A stretch of 16,052 nucleotides of DNA from Oscillospiraceae bacterium (GCA_017483405.1 JAFUWP010000179.1:1-16052); one strand, 5' to 3'. Numbered from the stretch's first letter, positions 1 to 7,480 are shown. The notes: a model not told the origin generated them from the sequence alone. A program made the numbers and translations.

Positions 1-456
1 GTCATTCTGGTCGGAGGCGGAATCGGTGTGCCCCCCATGCTCCCGCTCGCGGAATATTACGGCGAAAAAGCAACCGCCGTCAGCGGATTCCGGACGTTTC
101 AGCAGGTGATTCTGCAAGAAGATTTGGAATCCTGCGGCGCAAGAACTATCTGCTGTACGGAAGACGGTTCGGCCGGTGCAGTCAAGGGCTTTGTGACTGC
201 GCCTCTTGAACAGTTACTGAGCGAGGGCGCGGATGCTGTCTTCGCCTGCGGTTCGATTCTGATGCTCAAAGCTGTTGCCGAAGTCTGCATGAGAAATCAG
301 ACTTACTGCGAAGCTTCTCTCGAAGAACGTATGGCCTGCGGTGTCGGCGCATGTCTCGGATGTGCCTGCAAAATCAAGAATCACAACGGCGAAGAAGAAT
401 TTTTACATGTCTGCAAAAACGGCCCTGTATTCAAGGCTGAGGAGGTGCTCTGGTAA
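1..456 (+). CDS. pyrK: PyrK, dihydroorotate dehydrogenase electron transfer subunit (5' truncated)
   Basis: PyrK carries FAD and a [2Fe-2S] cluster and passes electrons from the dihydroorotate dehydrogenase PyrD to NAD+ in pyrimidine synthesis. The reading frame is open from base 1, so the gene starts outside the window. The 151 residues present are the NAD-binding half and the C-terminal cluster region; about 100 residues of the FAD-binding barrel are missing (family usually about 250-260). Visible marks are the nucleotide-binding run VGGGIGVPPM at the very start, CGSILMLKAV (the usual CGP-x-PM-x-K segment), and the cluster ligands in CGVGACLGC plus a later Cys in HVCKNGPVF. The TAA stop shares one base with the ATG of pyrD (TAATG), which implies translational coupling and equimolar subunits. 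The GTG at 28 lies inside the nucleotide-binding motif and is not the start. Confidence 0.95.
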   Translation, partial: VILVGGGIGVPPMLPLAEYYGEKATAVSGFRTFQQVILQEDLESCGARTICCTEDGSAGAVKGFVTAPLEQLLSEGADAVFACGSILMLKAVAEVCMRNQTYCEASLEERMACGVGACLGCACKIKNHNGEEEFLHVCKNGPVFKAEEVLW

Positions 457-1367
457 TGGCTGATTTATCTGTAAATATCTGCGGAATTGATTTCAAAAAC
501 CCGATTATTCCGGCATCCGGCGTTTTCGGCTACGGACGGGAATATGAAGAATTTTATTCTTTATCAGAACTAGGCGGTATCGCTACCAAGGGCACAACCG
601 GTACAAAGCGCACCGGAAACCTTGCCCCCAGAATCGCCGAAACTCCGGCAGGAATGCTCAATTCTGTCGGCTTGCAGAACCCCGGCATTGATTATTTTAT
701 TGCACATGAACTCCCGAATCTTCTGACAAAAGATACTGTCATTCTGGCGAATATCGCCGGCTCAACTCCCGAAGAATGTGCCGAAGTCGCTAAAAAATTA
801 GATGCTACTGATGTTCATGCAATTGAACTGAATATCTCCTGCCCGAACGTCAAACAGGGCGGTGCAGCTTTCGGCACTTCCTGCGCTATGGCAGAACAAG
901 TTACTTCTGCGGTCAGAAAGGCTACCAGCAAGCCTTTAATCGTGAAATTATCCCCGAATGTGACAAGCATTACTGAGATTGCCAAAGCAGTGGAATCCGC
1001 CGGTGCGGATGCTGTTTCTCTGATTAATACGCTTCTCGGCATGAGAATTGATATTCATACAAGACGGCCTGTTCTGAGAAATAATGTCGGCGGTTTGTCG
1101 GGTGCAGGTATCTTTCCGGTAGCTGTCCGCATGGTATGGCAGACAGCAAATGCAGTTCAGATTCCTGTCATCGGCATGGGCGGTGTCACTTCCGGTGAAG
1201 ATGCTGTCGAACTCATGATGGCCGGTGCATCCGCCGTTCAGGTAGGCATGGCAGTTTTTACTGACCCTTATGCACCGATTAAAATCATCAACCAGATGAA
1301 TGATTTCTTAGATGAAAAAAATATCAGTTCCGTGCGTGAAATTATCGGCACTGTCCAGCCGTGGTGA
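456..1367 (+). CDS. pyrD: Dihydroorotate dehydrogenase, class 1B catalytic subunit
   Basis: PyrD oxidises dihydroorotate to orotate with FMN; the class 1B enzyme works as a heterotetramer with PyrK and uses NAD+. The 303-residue product has the usual length. Motifs include NPIIPASGVFGYG near the N-terminus, IATKGTT, a substrate-contacting NSVGLQNPG at about residues 69-77, and NISCPNVKQGG with the catalytic Cys at 129, which marks class 1 rather than class 2 (which uses Ser). KLSPNVT (164-170), and GMGGVTSGEDAVELMMAGASAVQVG towards the C-terminus in two short blocks, form the FMN phosphate site. The coupled pyrK just upstream supports class 1B over 1A. ruvX follows after 6 bases, so it is probably co-transcribed. 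Confidence 0.96.
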   Translation: MADLSVNICGIDFKNPIIPASGVFGYGREYEEFYSLSELGGIATKGTTGTKRTGNLAPRIAETPAGMLNSVGLQNPGIDYFIAHELPNLLTKDTVILANIAGSTPEECAEVAKKLDATDVHAIELNISCPNVKQGGAAFGTSCAMAEQVTSAVRKATSKPLIVKLSPNVTSITEIAKAVESAGADAVSLINTLLGMRIDIHTRRPVLRNNVGGLSGAGIFPVAVRMVWQTANAVQIPVIGMGGVTSGEDAVELMMAGASAVQVGMAVFTDPYAPIKIINQMNDFLDEKNISSVREIIGTVQPW

Positions 1368-1373
1368 TTCCGC

Positions 1374-1799
1374 ATGAAGATTATGGGAATTGATTTCGGC
1401 GACTCCAGAACCGGACTCGCTCTCTGCGATAAATCTGAATTTCTGGCCTCTCCGCTCTGCGTGATTCAGGAACAGGATTTCGACAGATGCGCCCAGAAAG
1501 TCGCTGAACAGGCTAAAGAACAAAAAGCAGAATTTCTGGTTGTCGGCTATCCGAAAAATATGAATAACACCATCGGCGAACGCGCCGAAAAATGTCAGGC
1601 CTTTGCCGAACTGCTTCATGATTTAACCGGTCTTGACTATGTACTCTGGGATGAACGATGCACTACTGTCTCGGCGCATCAGTATTTAAATACTACCAAT
1701 ACAAGAGGCAAAAAACGAAAAGCCGTTGTTGATGCTGTCGCGGCGGTGATTATCCTCGAAAGTTATTTAGGCTATCGGAAAAATCAAGGCAGAGCCTGA
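1374..1799 (+). CDS. ruvX: RuvX/YqgF, putative pre-16S rRNA nuclease (Holliday junction resolvase family)
   Basis: This is a YqgF-family RNase H-fold nuclease. The family is tied to 5' maturation of 16S rRNA and, in some species, to Holliday junction resolution. At 141 residues the length is typical. It starts with MGIDFGDSRTG (catalytic Asp in the first strand), contains VVGYPKNMNNTIGERA, then LWDERCTTVSA, and ends with KKRKAVVDAVAAVIILESYL, which carries the last acidic residue. ATG 1374 lies 6 bases after the pyrD stop with no strong Shine-Dalgarno, suggesting coupled translation. Its last codons lie inside a hairpin that probably ends the opposing - strand transcript (1782-1815). Confidence 0.95.
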   Translation: MKIMGIDFGDSRTGLALCDKSEFLASPLCVIQEQDFDRCAQKVAEQAKEQKAEFLVVGYPKNMNNTIGERAEKCQAFAELLHDLTGLDYVLWDERCTTVSAHQYLNTTNTRGKKRKAVVDAVAAVIILESYLGYRKNQGRA

Positions 1800-1815
1800 C
1801 CGCCCTGCCCTGATT
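1782..1815 (-). terminator. Probable intrinsic terminator for the small - strand gene, overlapping the ruvX 3' end
   Basis: Bases 1782-1792 (aatcaaggcag) pair with 1805-1815 (ctgccctgatt) over 11 positions with one G-U pair on one strand, around a 12-base loop. Read on the - strand the stem leads directly into a run of five T (complement of 1779-1783), as expected for a Rho-independent terminator. On the + strand no T run follows, so it is a weaker candidate for ending the pyrK-pyrD-ruvX transcript. It lies across the last six codons of ruvX. The call is from base pairing only. Confidence 0.55.
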
Positions 1816-1821
1816 CCTGTC

Positions 1822-1995
1822 TCACATAATGACAGAAGAAATATCATCCATCAGGCTTTTTGCGGATTTCATCGTTCTGACCGCATCACGCTTGATATGC
1901 TTTTTCTTATTCTCAGTTGTCTTCACCAGCATGAACGCTGCTGAACCGATTGCCGCACCTACGGAAATGCCTTTCCAGATTGCATTTAAATTCAT
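1822..1995 (-). CDS. Small single-span membrane protein of unknown function (57 residues)
   Basis: The - strand reads MNLNAIWKGISVGAAIGSAA, then FMLVKTTENKKKHIKRD and a short helix-like end (MKSAKSLMDDISSVIM). A glycine/alanine-rich hydrophobic stretch (about residues 7-25) followed at once by a Lys/Arg-rich segment suggests one membrane helix with the charged C-terminus in the cytoplasm. The layout resembles YtxH-like small envelope proteins, but I cannot assign a family. The start is well supported: AAAGGAG lies 8 bases before the ATG and a TATAAT box lies just upstream. A + strand frame of 66 codons covers the same bases but has no ribosome binding site and reads as a shadow. Transcription is convergent with ruvX and divergent from trmL. 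Confidence 0.75.
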   Translation of the reverse strand: MNLNAIWKGISVGAAIGSAAFMLVKTTENKKKHIKRDAVRTMKSAKSLMDDISSVIM

Positions 1996-2003
1996 AAAAT
2001 CAT

Positions 2004-2023
2004 CTCCTTTCAGAATTATTATA
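2004..2023 (-). promoter_or_regulatory. -10 box and ribosome binding site of the small - strand gene
   Basis: On the - strand, TATAAT (complement of 2018-2023) is followed 7 bases later by AAAGGAG (complement of 2004-2010) and the ATG at 1995. The implied untranslated leader is short. No good -35 hexamer is visible 16-18 bases before the -10 box, so promoter strength is uncertain. The 71-base gap up to trmL must also hold any trmL promoter; none stands out. Confidence 0.5.
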
Positions 2024-2066
2024 TCCTGAAAGCAGAAAATTATTTTAAAAAAATCAGGTGAAACTT

Positions 2067-2564
2067 ATGCTTCATATCGTACTCGCCGAACCGCAGATTC
2101 CCCAGAATACCGGCAATATTTCCCGAACCTGCGCCGTTACCGGAGCGGTTCTGCATCTAATCAAGCCTTACGGATTTGAAATTTCTGACAAAAATCTCAA
2201 GCGAGCCGGCCTCGATTACTGGGATAAGCTCACAATTTATGAATATCAGAATCTTGATGATTTTATGCAGAAACATCAGCAGGATAACATCTATTATTTC
2301 ACCACCAAAAGCCGGACTTGCCACAGTGATGTAACTTATCCGGAAGATGATGTCTATCTGATGTTCGGCCGTGAGGATGCCGGCCTGCCCGAAGATTTGC
2401 TCGTTCAGCATCCTGAAACCGCCGTCCGGATTCCTATGCGCCCGACTCTCAGAAGTCTGAACCTATCGAACTCCGTGGCGATTGCTGTTTATGAAGTTCT
2501 CCGGCAATGGGACTATCCGGATATGAGCTTACAGGGAAATCTCACTAAATATGAATGGGAGTAA
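2067..2564 (+). CDS. trmL: TrmL, tRNA (cytidine/uridine-34-2'-O)-methyltransferase
   Basis: TrmL is a SPOUT-fold enzyme that methylates the 2'-hydroxyl of the wobble nucleotide of tRNA-Leu species, using S-adenosylmethionine bound in a trefoil knot. The product has the family signature AEPQIPQNTGNISRTCAVTG at the N-terminus, LHLIKPYGF, MFGREDAGLP, and the C-terminal knot IPMRPTLRSLNLSNSVAIAVYE. I chose ATG 2067 (165 residues): AGGTGA at 2056-2061 is its ribosome binding site, and the in-frame GTG at 2058 is part of that site. It is the first + strand gene after the divergent spacer. The ribosome binding site of the next gene lies in its last codons. Confidence 0.94.
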   Translation: MLHIVLAEPQIPQNTGNISRTCAVTGAVLHLIKPYGFEISDKNLKRAGLDYWDKLTIYEYQNLDDFMQKHQQDNIYYFTTKSRTCHSDVTYPEDDVYLMFGREDAGLPEDLLVQHPETAVRIPMRPTLRSLNLSNSVAIAVYEVLRQWDYPDMSLQGNLTKYEWE

Positions 2565-2568
2565 TATT

Positions 2569-3330
2569 ATGATAAATCAGAAACCTTGTATCAAATTTAA
2601 ACTGCTCAATAATCAGCCGGAAATCTTCGACAGCAAAGTCGGCGGATTCGGCTACATTCCGCATGACCGAGATTTCCCGATGGCTAAGGAAGGAAATCAG
2701 CTCCGGTTACTGCCACAGATTGACTGTTCTCAGGTCGATTTCGAGCCGTTCCCGAAATCCGGACTCTTACAGTTCTGGATTCTGAACGATGAAGAATACG
2801 GCGGTTTTGACATCACCGAACAGGATACTTTCCGAGTGATTTACTATCCCGAAATTGACAGAACTGTCACAAAAGAGGAAATTCAGAAAAAAATTATTAA
2901 ATCTGAATACGATGAAGATGAATATAATATGCCTGTTTTCGGTGAATTCGGCATGGAATTTTCAGAAGGCAAAAGCATCGACTGGGATGAATTCAACGAA
3001 TTTGTTGAAGCAGATGAAGAAAGAGAATACGCCATGGCGACTGGTACTTATGCCGAAAAATATTCCGGAGAAGAAGAAACACAATATGTGACGGATGATG
3101 TTCATCATCAAATTGGTGGTTATCCCTACTTCACGCAGGACGACCCAAGATACAGTCAAGAAAAATTAGATAATTATAATTTTTTATTATTTCAGCTGGA
3201 TTCTGATGGCACTGGTGCAGATGACCGTGTCTTATGGGGTGATACCGGAATCGGCAATTTCTTCATCAATTCTGAAAAGTTAAAAAATCTTGATTTTACT
3301 GATGTTTTATATAACTGGGACTGCTGTTAA
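2569..3330 (+). CDS. YwqG-like DUF1963 protein, copy 1
   Basis: A 253-residue acidic protein of the YwqG/DUF1963 family, whose biochemical role is unknown. Recognisable parts are VGGFGYIPHD near residue 30, LPQIDCSQVD with PKSGLLQFWI (about 55-80), YYPEIDRTV, and the C-terminal block HQIGGYPYFTQDD, LLFQLDSD, VLWGDTGIGNFFI and LYNWDCC. These match the family's order of a proline/glycine-rich opening, PKSGLLQF and a GD-x-G-x-x-FFI end. There is no signal peptide, so it is cytosolic. ATG 2569 has GGGAG 7 bases upstream inside trmL; the in-frame ATG at 2551 lies within the end of trmL and is less likely. A diverged copy follows 780 bases downstream. Confidence 0.85.
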   Translation: MINQKPCIKFKLLNNQPEIFDSKVGGFGYIPHDRDFPMAKEGNQLRLLPQIDCSQVDFEPFPKSGLLQFWILNDEEYGGFDITEQDTFRVIYYPEIDRTVTKEEIQKKIIKSEYDEDEYNMPVFGEFGMEFSEGKSIDWDEFNEFVEADEEREYAMATGTYAEKYSGEEETQYVTDDVHHQIGGYPYFTQDDPRYSQEKLDNYNFLLFQLDSDGTGADDRVLWGDTGIGNFFINSEKLKNLDFTDVLYNWDCC

Positions 3331-3348
3331 GCAGAAAGGATAAATATT

Positions 3349-4053
3349 ATGATTGAAAAAGCTCCCTGTATCAGAATCAAACTGACCGATACAAAGCCCT
3401 CTGTCTTTGAAAGCAAAGTCGGCGGACTGGGTTACATTCCGCATGATGGTGATTTTCCGGTCGATAAAGAAGGAAATCAGCTCCGGTTTCTGGCGCAGAT
3501 TGACTGTTCTCAGGTCAATGACGAAAACTTCCCGAAATCCGGTCTGTTACAGTTCTGGATTTTCAATAATGATTTATACGGATGCGATTTCGGCAATCCG
3601 GAGCAGGATAAATTCAGAATTCTGTACTATCCGGAACTCGACAGAACCGTCACCGAAGAAGAAATTTCTTCCAAATTCGTGAAATCCAAATATGATGAAG
3701 AAAATCTTTTCCCTGTCGATAAAGAATGCGGTATGCTGTTCAGCACCGGCGAAAGCTATCATTGCCCCGAAATCGACTTCGATGCCGATGAGGAGGAAGA
3801 AGAAAAACTCTGGGACGAATACGGCGAACTGACTTCTCAATATTCCAATCATCAGATTGGCGGTTATCCGTATTTCACGCAGGATGACCCGCGGGAGGAA
3901 GATTCAGAATATAATTTCTTATTATTCCAGCTCGATTCCGATTCTGATAAAGTCCTCTGGGGAGATACAGGCATCGGCAACTTCTTTATCAATTCTGAAA
4001 AATTAAAAGCTCTCGATTTCTCTGATGTCCTGTATAACTGGGACTGCGGTTAA
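3349..4053 (+). CDS. YwqG-like DUF1963 protein, copy 2
   Basis: A 234-residue paralogue of the preceding gene, with the same landmarks in the same order: VGGLGYIPHD, LAQIDCSQVN, PKSGLLQFWI, YYPELDRTV, HQIGGYPYFTQDD, LLFQLDSD and VLWGDTGIGNFFINSEKL. It is about 19 residues shorter; the length difference lies in the acidic linker between the two conserved halves. Lack of a signal peptide suggests a cytosolic location. AGAAAGGA sits before the ATG at normal spacing, and 18 bases separate it from copy 1. The function of the family is not known. Tandem copies are compatible with roles such as immunity or chaperoning in polymorphic loci, but nothing here shows that. Confidence 0.85.
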   Translation: MIEKAPCIRIKLTDTKPSVFESKVGGLGYIPHDGDFPVDKEGNQLRFLAQIDCSQVNDENFPKSGLLQFWIFNNDLYGCDFGNPEQDKFRILYYPELDRTVTEEEISSKFVKSKYDEENLFPVDKECGMLFSTGESYHCPEIDFDADEEEEEKLWDEYGELTSQYSNHQIGGYPYFTQDDPREEDSEYNFLLFQLDSDSDKVLWGDTGIGNFFINSEKLKALDFSDVLYNWDCG

Positions 4054-4085
4054 TCAAACTACTTACAGAAAGGATTGTGTTCCCA

Positions 4086-4955
4086 ATGGCTAAAATCAAA
4101 CTTATCACCGATACAGCAAGCGACTTGCCCTTGAAACAGGCGGAAGAAGCCGGAATCGAACTGCTTAGTTTCAGCATCAGCTTAGGCGGCGAATCCTATC
4201 AGGAACAGCGCGATTTATCAAAAGAAGAATTCTTCGATATGATGGCACATTCCGATGACATGCCGTCTACTTCCCAGATAACAGCATTCACATTTCGGGA
4301 AGTCTTTCAGAAATATTATGAACAAGGCTATACCGACCTGATTTATGTCAGTATCAATGCAAGCGGTTCGGCAACGAATCAGAACGCGAAACAGGCACGG
4401 GATATGCTCTATGAAGAAATTCCGGAATCTGAAAGCATGAAGATTCACATTCTTGACGGCGGAAATTATACCATGTGCTACGGCTGGCCGGTTCTGAAAG
4501 CCGCCGAAATGGCCGATAACAGCGCATCTGTAGAGGAAATTCTGCAATATCTGAATGACTGGCTTTCCGAAGTCGGTGTCTATTTCACGCCCATGACGCT
4601 CAAATATGTCAGAAAATCCGGAAGGCTTACGGCCGCCGCCGCATTCGCCGGTGAAATGCTCGGCTTACGGCCGATAATCCATATTTCTCACGGCACTATC
4701 TCCACTTGCGAGAAAATCCGCGGCGAAAAAAATATCGTTCCCAAACTTGCCGAAAAAGTCATGAGCGTCATGAAGAAAGATTCGCCTTATCTCATCATGC
4801 AGGGGAGCAATCCCGAACCTGCCGAACAGATACAGAATCTCCTGACTGAAAAATTAGGCTATCCGCCTATTGACAGAGTTACCATCGGTTCAGCCGTGGC
4901 AGTCAATGCCGGTCATGATTTGGTTGCTGTCATCGTACTCGAAAATCAGAATTAA
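4086..4955 (+). CDS. DegV family protein (fatty acid-binding, FakB-like)
   Basis: DegV/FakB proteins bind a fatty acid and present it to the kinase FakA for phosphorylation and entry into phospholipid synthesis; the kinase is not in this window. The 289-residue length is typical. Family marks are ITDTASDLP at residues 7-15, PSTSQIT (Thr/Ser contacts to the fatty-acid carboxylate), INASGSATNQNAKQA at the SGT position, LDGGNYTMCYG, and LKYVRKSGRLTAAAAFAGEMLGLRP in two halves, with a C-terminal IGSAVAVNAGHDLVAVIVL matching the closing strand. ATG 4086 is chosen: AGAAAGGA ends 11 bases upstream, while the in-frame GTG at 4077 is only 2 bases from it. The exact lipid bound cannot be inferred. Confidence 0.88.
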   Translation: MAKIKLITDTASDLPLKQAEEAGIELLSFSISLGGESYQEQRDLSKEEFFDMMAHSDDMPSTSQITAFTFREVFQKYYEQGYTDLIYVSINASGSATNQNAKQARDMLYEEIPESESMKIHILDGGNYTMCYGWPVLKAAEMADNSASVEEILQYLNDWLSEVGVYFTPMTLKYVRKSGRLTAAAAFAGEMLGLRPIIHISHGTISTCEKIRGEKNIVPKLAEKVMSVMKKDSPYLIMQGSNPEPAEQIQNLLTEKLGYPPIDRVTIGSAVAVNAGHDLVAVIVLENQN

Positions 4956-4991
4956 TTTAAATTTATCATTATCATACTAGGAGGGATTATC

Positions 4992-5828
4992 ATGAAAATT
5001 CTCACACCCGAAAACCCCGAAGTTCTGTCCGCTGTTGTCATGAAAGACGGTGAAATCATCGCCGAAACCGAACAGAATGGTCAGCTCTATCCGCAATATT
5101 CCATTATGAAAAGCCTTATTTCTCTGCTGGTCGGCCGACTCTGCGGAGAAGGTCAGCTCACCCCGAAAACAAAAGTCAGTCAGCTTCTTCATACCGGTTC
5201 AGCCTCCATCTCCGGCCTGACACTCGATGAACTGATGACAATGCGCTCCGGCATTAATTACAGATTATTATTCGATGACAGAAAGAATTATTCTGATTAT
5301 CTCGAAGCCTGCTGTCAGGCGGCTGTCACACCTCTCGAAGACGGTCAGGAACAGCATACATTTTTCTATAACAATGCGTGTGCCTACCTCGCCGGACGTA
5401 TGGTCGAAGCCGAAGAAGGTGCTCCGCTGGATAAACAAATTGCAGAATATCTGTTCAAACCGCTGGGCATTACAGAATACGAATTCGAGTACGACCCGCA
5501 GGGACATGTATTCGGCGCAAGTGGCCTGAAACTCAAAACCGAAGATTTAGCCAGATTAGGCTATGGCATCATGACAAATAAAATCTGCTCCAAAAGCTGG
5601 CTCAATGCCGCTGTCAAGCCGCGTGTCATGACTCCTGAACGCGTTCCTTATGGCTATTTCTTCTGGGTACTCGCAGACGGCAACTTCTATATGAGCGGCA
5701 AATGGGGTCAAAAATGCTTTGTTCTTCCGCAGTATCATGCCGTTATCGCCGTCAATTCCAATATGCAGGGCAGAGACAGTTCCAATAGTTATATCATCCG
5801 GAAACTTCTCCCTCTTGTGGCGCAGTAA
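4992..5828 (+). CDS. Serine hydrolase, beta-lactamase (class C-like) superfamily
   Basis: A 278-residue member of the PF00144 serine hydrolase family (beta-lactamase/esterase/DD-peptidase-like). Active-site motifs are S37-I-M-K40 (nucleophile and general base), Y126-N127-N128 (the Tyr-x-Asn motif), and a third box G236-K-W-G-Q240 in place of KTG or HxG. LTLDELMTMRSGI and ITEYEFEYDPQGHVFGASGL are usual family segments. There is no signal peptide and the chain starts only 36 residues before the nucleophile, so it is probably a cytosolic esterase-like enzyme, not an antibiotic resistance factor. Its AGGAGGG (4979-4985) is one of the strongest ribosome binding sites in the window. The next gene starts 1 base after its stop. 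Confidence 0.85.
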   Translation: MKILTPENPEVLSAVVMKDGEIIAETEQNGQLYPQYSIMKSLISLLVGRLCGEGQLTPKTKVSQLLHTGSASISGLTLDELMTMRSGINYRLLFDDRKNYSDYLEACCQAAVTPLEDGQEQHTFFYNNACAYLAGRMVEAEEGAPLDKQIAEYLFKPLGITEYEFEYDPQGHVFGASGLKLKTEDLARLGYGIMTNKICSKSWLNAAVKPRVMTPERVPYGYFFWVLADGNFYMSGKWGQKCFVLPQYHAVIAVNSNMQGRDSSNSYIIRKLLPLVAQ

Positions 5829-5829
5829 C

Positions 5830-7044
5830 ATGAACGAAATTTTTGATTTGCTGATTATCGGCGGAGGTGCTTCCGGACTGACTTCCGCCGTGACCGCTTT
5901 TTCTATGGGCGTTGAAAAAATCGCTATCCTCGAACGTCTCCCCCGTACCGGAAAAAAACTTCTCGCTACCGGAAACGGTCGATGTAATCTGAGTCATAAA
6001 AATATTTCTGCACTCGATTATCAGGGCAGTTATGATGTGACTGAAATTCTGCATCAGTTCGGCGATGTCGAAACTTTCTTCGAGCTGTTCGGCCTTTACT
6101 GCCGGACGGATGAACAGGGCAGAATCTACCCTTACAGCATGAGTGCCAATGCCGTTCTCGATGCGCTTCGTCTGCAATGTTCCGGCATTTCGGAATTCTG
6201 CAACGAACAGGCTGTCACCCTCCGAAAACATTCCGGATTGTGGCATATCACAACAGAATCCGGAAACCAGTATTCCGCAAAATATGTGATATTCTCCGCC
6301 GGCGGAACGGTTCAGCCAAAATTCGGCACGGATGGAACGGCTTTCCGCCTTCTCGAAAAATTAAATCTTCCGATTGTACAGGGCAGACCAATCCTCTGCC
6401 CTTTGCTGTCTGATAAGAAAATTCTTCATCCGCTGAAAGGCCTCCGCGTGAAAGGTTCTGTCAGCCTGTATCATAAAGATAAAATCATCAAATCCGAAAC
6501 AGGCGAAATTCAATTTACAGAACAGGCTTTATCCGGAATCTGTATTTTCAATCTTTCCAGTTTGCTGGATAAAGAACTTTCAGAATATCAGATTTTTGTC
6601 AATCTGTTTCCGGAACTGGATGTTTCCGAAATTCTTTCCAGATTGTACTGCTGTCAGGCGGTGCGGTGTGATGCCTCCGGAGAAGATATGCTTTCCGGTC
6701 TGATGCAGAAACCTCTTGCAAGAAGTATTCTGAAACAAATCGGCATCAAGGCAGATTTTCCGTGCAGTCAGCTTTCTGATTTGCATCTAAATCAGATTGC
6801 AGAAATCTGTCATGATTTCCGGTTTCCGGTGCTGGGAACGGTGCAGGAGCAGGCACAGGCATCGGCCGGAGGTGTTCACGGAAACGCTCTTGATGAGCAT
6901 TTGCAGGTGAAATCCCATTCCGGATTATACATCACCGGAGAGGCTGTCGATGTTCATGCCCCCTGCGGAGGGTATCAGCTTCACTGGGCATGGGCGAGCG
7001 GTTACACCGCCGGAACGCATATTGCTGAAAGGATTCTGTCATGA
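5830..7044 (+). CDS. HI0933/YhiN-family NAD(P)/FAD-dependent oxidoreductase
   Basis: A flavoprotein of the HI0933-like family (also called aminoacetone oxidase or BaiN-like in annotation); the physiological substrate is mostly unknown. In 404 residues (normal) it shows the FAD fold LLIIGGGASG at 7-16, the acidic end of the second strand at E35, the family-defining GKKLLATGNGRCNLSH at 41-56, and at the C-terminus SGLYITGEAVDVHAPCGGYQLHWAWASG. ATG 5830 gives this N-terminus; any earlier in-frame start would run into the previous gene. No good Shine-Dalgarno is present and the start is 1 base after the hydrolase stop, so translation is probably coupled. The ATGA at 7041-7044 overlaps the next gene by 4 bases. 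Confidence 0.9.
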   Translation: MNEIFDLLIIGGGASGLTSAVTAFSMGVEKIAILERLPRTGKKLLATGNGRCNLSHKNISALDYQGSYDVTEILHQFGDVETFFELFGLYCRTDEQGRIYPYSMSANAVLDALRLQCSGISEFCNEQAVTLRKHSGLWHITTESGNQYSAKYVIFSAGGTVQPKFGTDGTAFRLLEKLNLPIVQGRPILCPLLSDKKILHPLKGLRVKGSVSLYHKDKIIKSETGEIQFTEQALSGICIFNLSSLLDKELSEYQIFVNLFPELDVSEILSRLYCCQAVRCDASGEDMLSGLMQKPLARSILKQIGIKADFPCSQLSDLHLNQIAEICHDFRFPVLGTVQEQAQASAGGVHGNALDEHLQVKSHSGLYITGEAVDVHAPCGGYQLHWAWASGYTAGTHIAERILS

Positions 7045-7460
7045 CAAGAAAGAAATTTATCATCCTCAGCAGTATTGTCCTATTCCTGATTCTCTCTTTT
7101 TTATGTGCTGTCGCCTACTATATACCGGAAAGTGCTCCCCTTGATTACAATGCTGAAAGGGTTGCTGAAAGTTACGGCATCACACTCGATGAAACTGCAC
7201 AAGCAGAAAGCTTTGAGCGTTATTATGGACTTTCGCATGAAGCTTATGTCCTAAAAATTACTGACATCTCTAATGTGAATGCATGGTGTCAAAAACAAGA
7301 AAACTGGAATGTCATGGAGTTTGATAACAGCTTTATGCTCTTGAATAACGAACGCTATATGCATCAGGGCATTCTCAAAGCAGAGGACTGCGTTTATGTT
7401 GTCAGTCTGGATAATAACATTGATGATGTCCAAACTGTCTTTTATGACCTTTACTCATAA
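7041..7460 (+). CDS. Hypothetical membrane-anchored protein (139 residues)
   Basis: I do not recognise this protein. It begins MTRKK followed by about 22 hydrophobic residues (FIILSSIVLFLILSFLCAVA), an N-terminal anchor or uncleaved signal with the remaining 110 residues outside the membrane. The Cys in FLCAV is not in a proper lipobox because the residue before it is Leu. The outer part is acidic with a YGITLDETA segment and an aromatic C-terminus; it has no catalytic motif that I can see. The 4-base overlap with the flavoprotein upstream and the position in the run suggest co-expression. Base composition resembles its neighbours, apart from a slightly more AT-rich 3' half. Confidence 0.75.
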   Translation: MTRKKFIILSSIVLFLILSFLCAVAYYIPESAPLDYNAERVAESYGITLDETAQAESFERYYGLSHEAYVLKITDISNVNAWCQKQENWNVMEFDNSFMLLNNERYMHQGILKAEDCVYVVSLDNNIDDVQTVFYDLYS

Positions 7461-7480
7461 CAGGAAAGGATGATTTTATC

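Larger units (their letters stand above)
2569..4053 (+). repeat. Tandem gene duplication, unit about 780 bases
   Basis: The two YwqG-like genes align at the DNA level with a constant offset of 780 bases in their 5' halves: for example 2636-2648 and 3416-3428, and the long near-identical stretch at 2690-2735 versus 3470-3515 around the codons for GNQLR and QIDCSQV. The 3' halves are also alike but offset by insertions in the acidic linker. Similarity is confined to the coding regions, which fits an old tandem duplication, not a recent one. Confidence 0.8.

Noticed and set aside
1829..2029. A + strand frame of 66 codons between ruvX and trmL
   Set aside because: No ribosome binding site. The same bases encode a better gene on the - strand with -10 box, Shine-Dalgarno and terminator.
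5719..5829. An upstream extension of the HI0933-like flavoprotein
   Set aside because: It lies wholly inside the serine hydrolase gene; the FAD-fold N-terminus begins naturally at ATG 5830.
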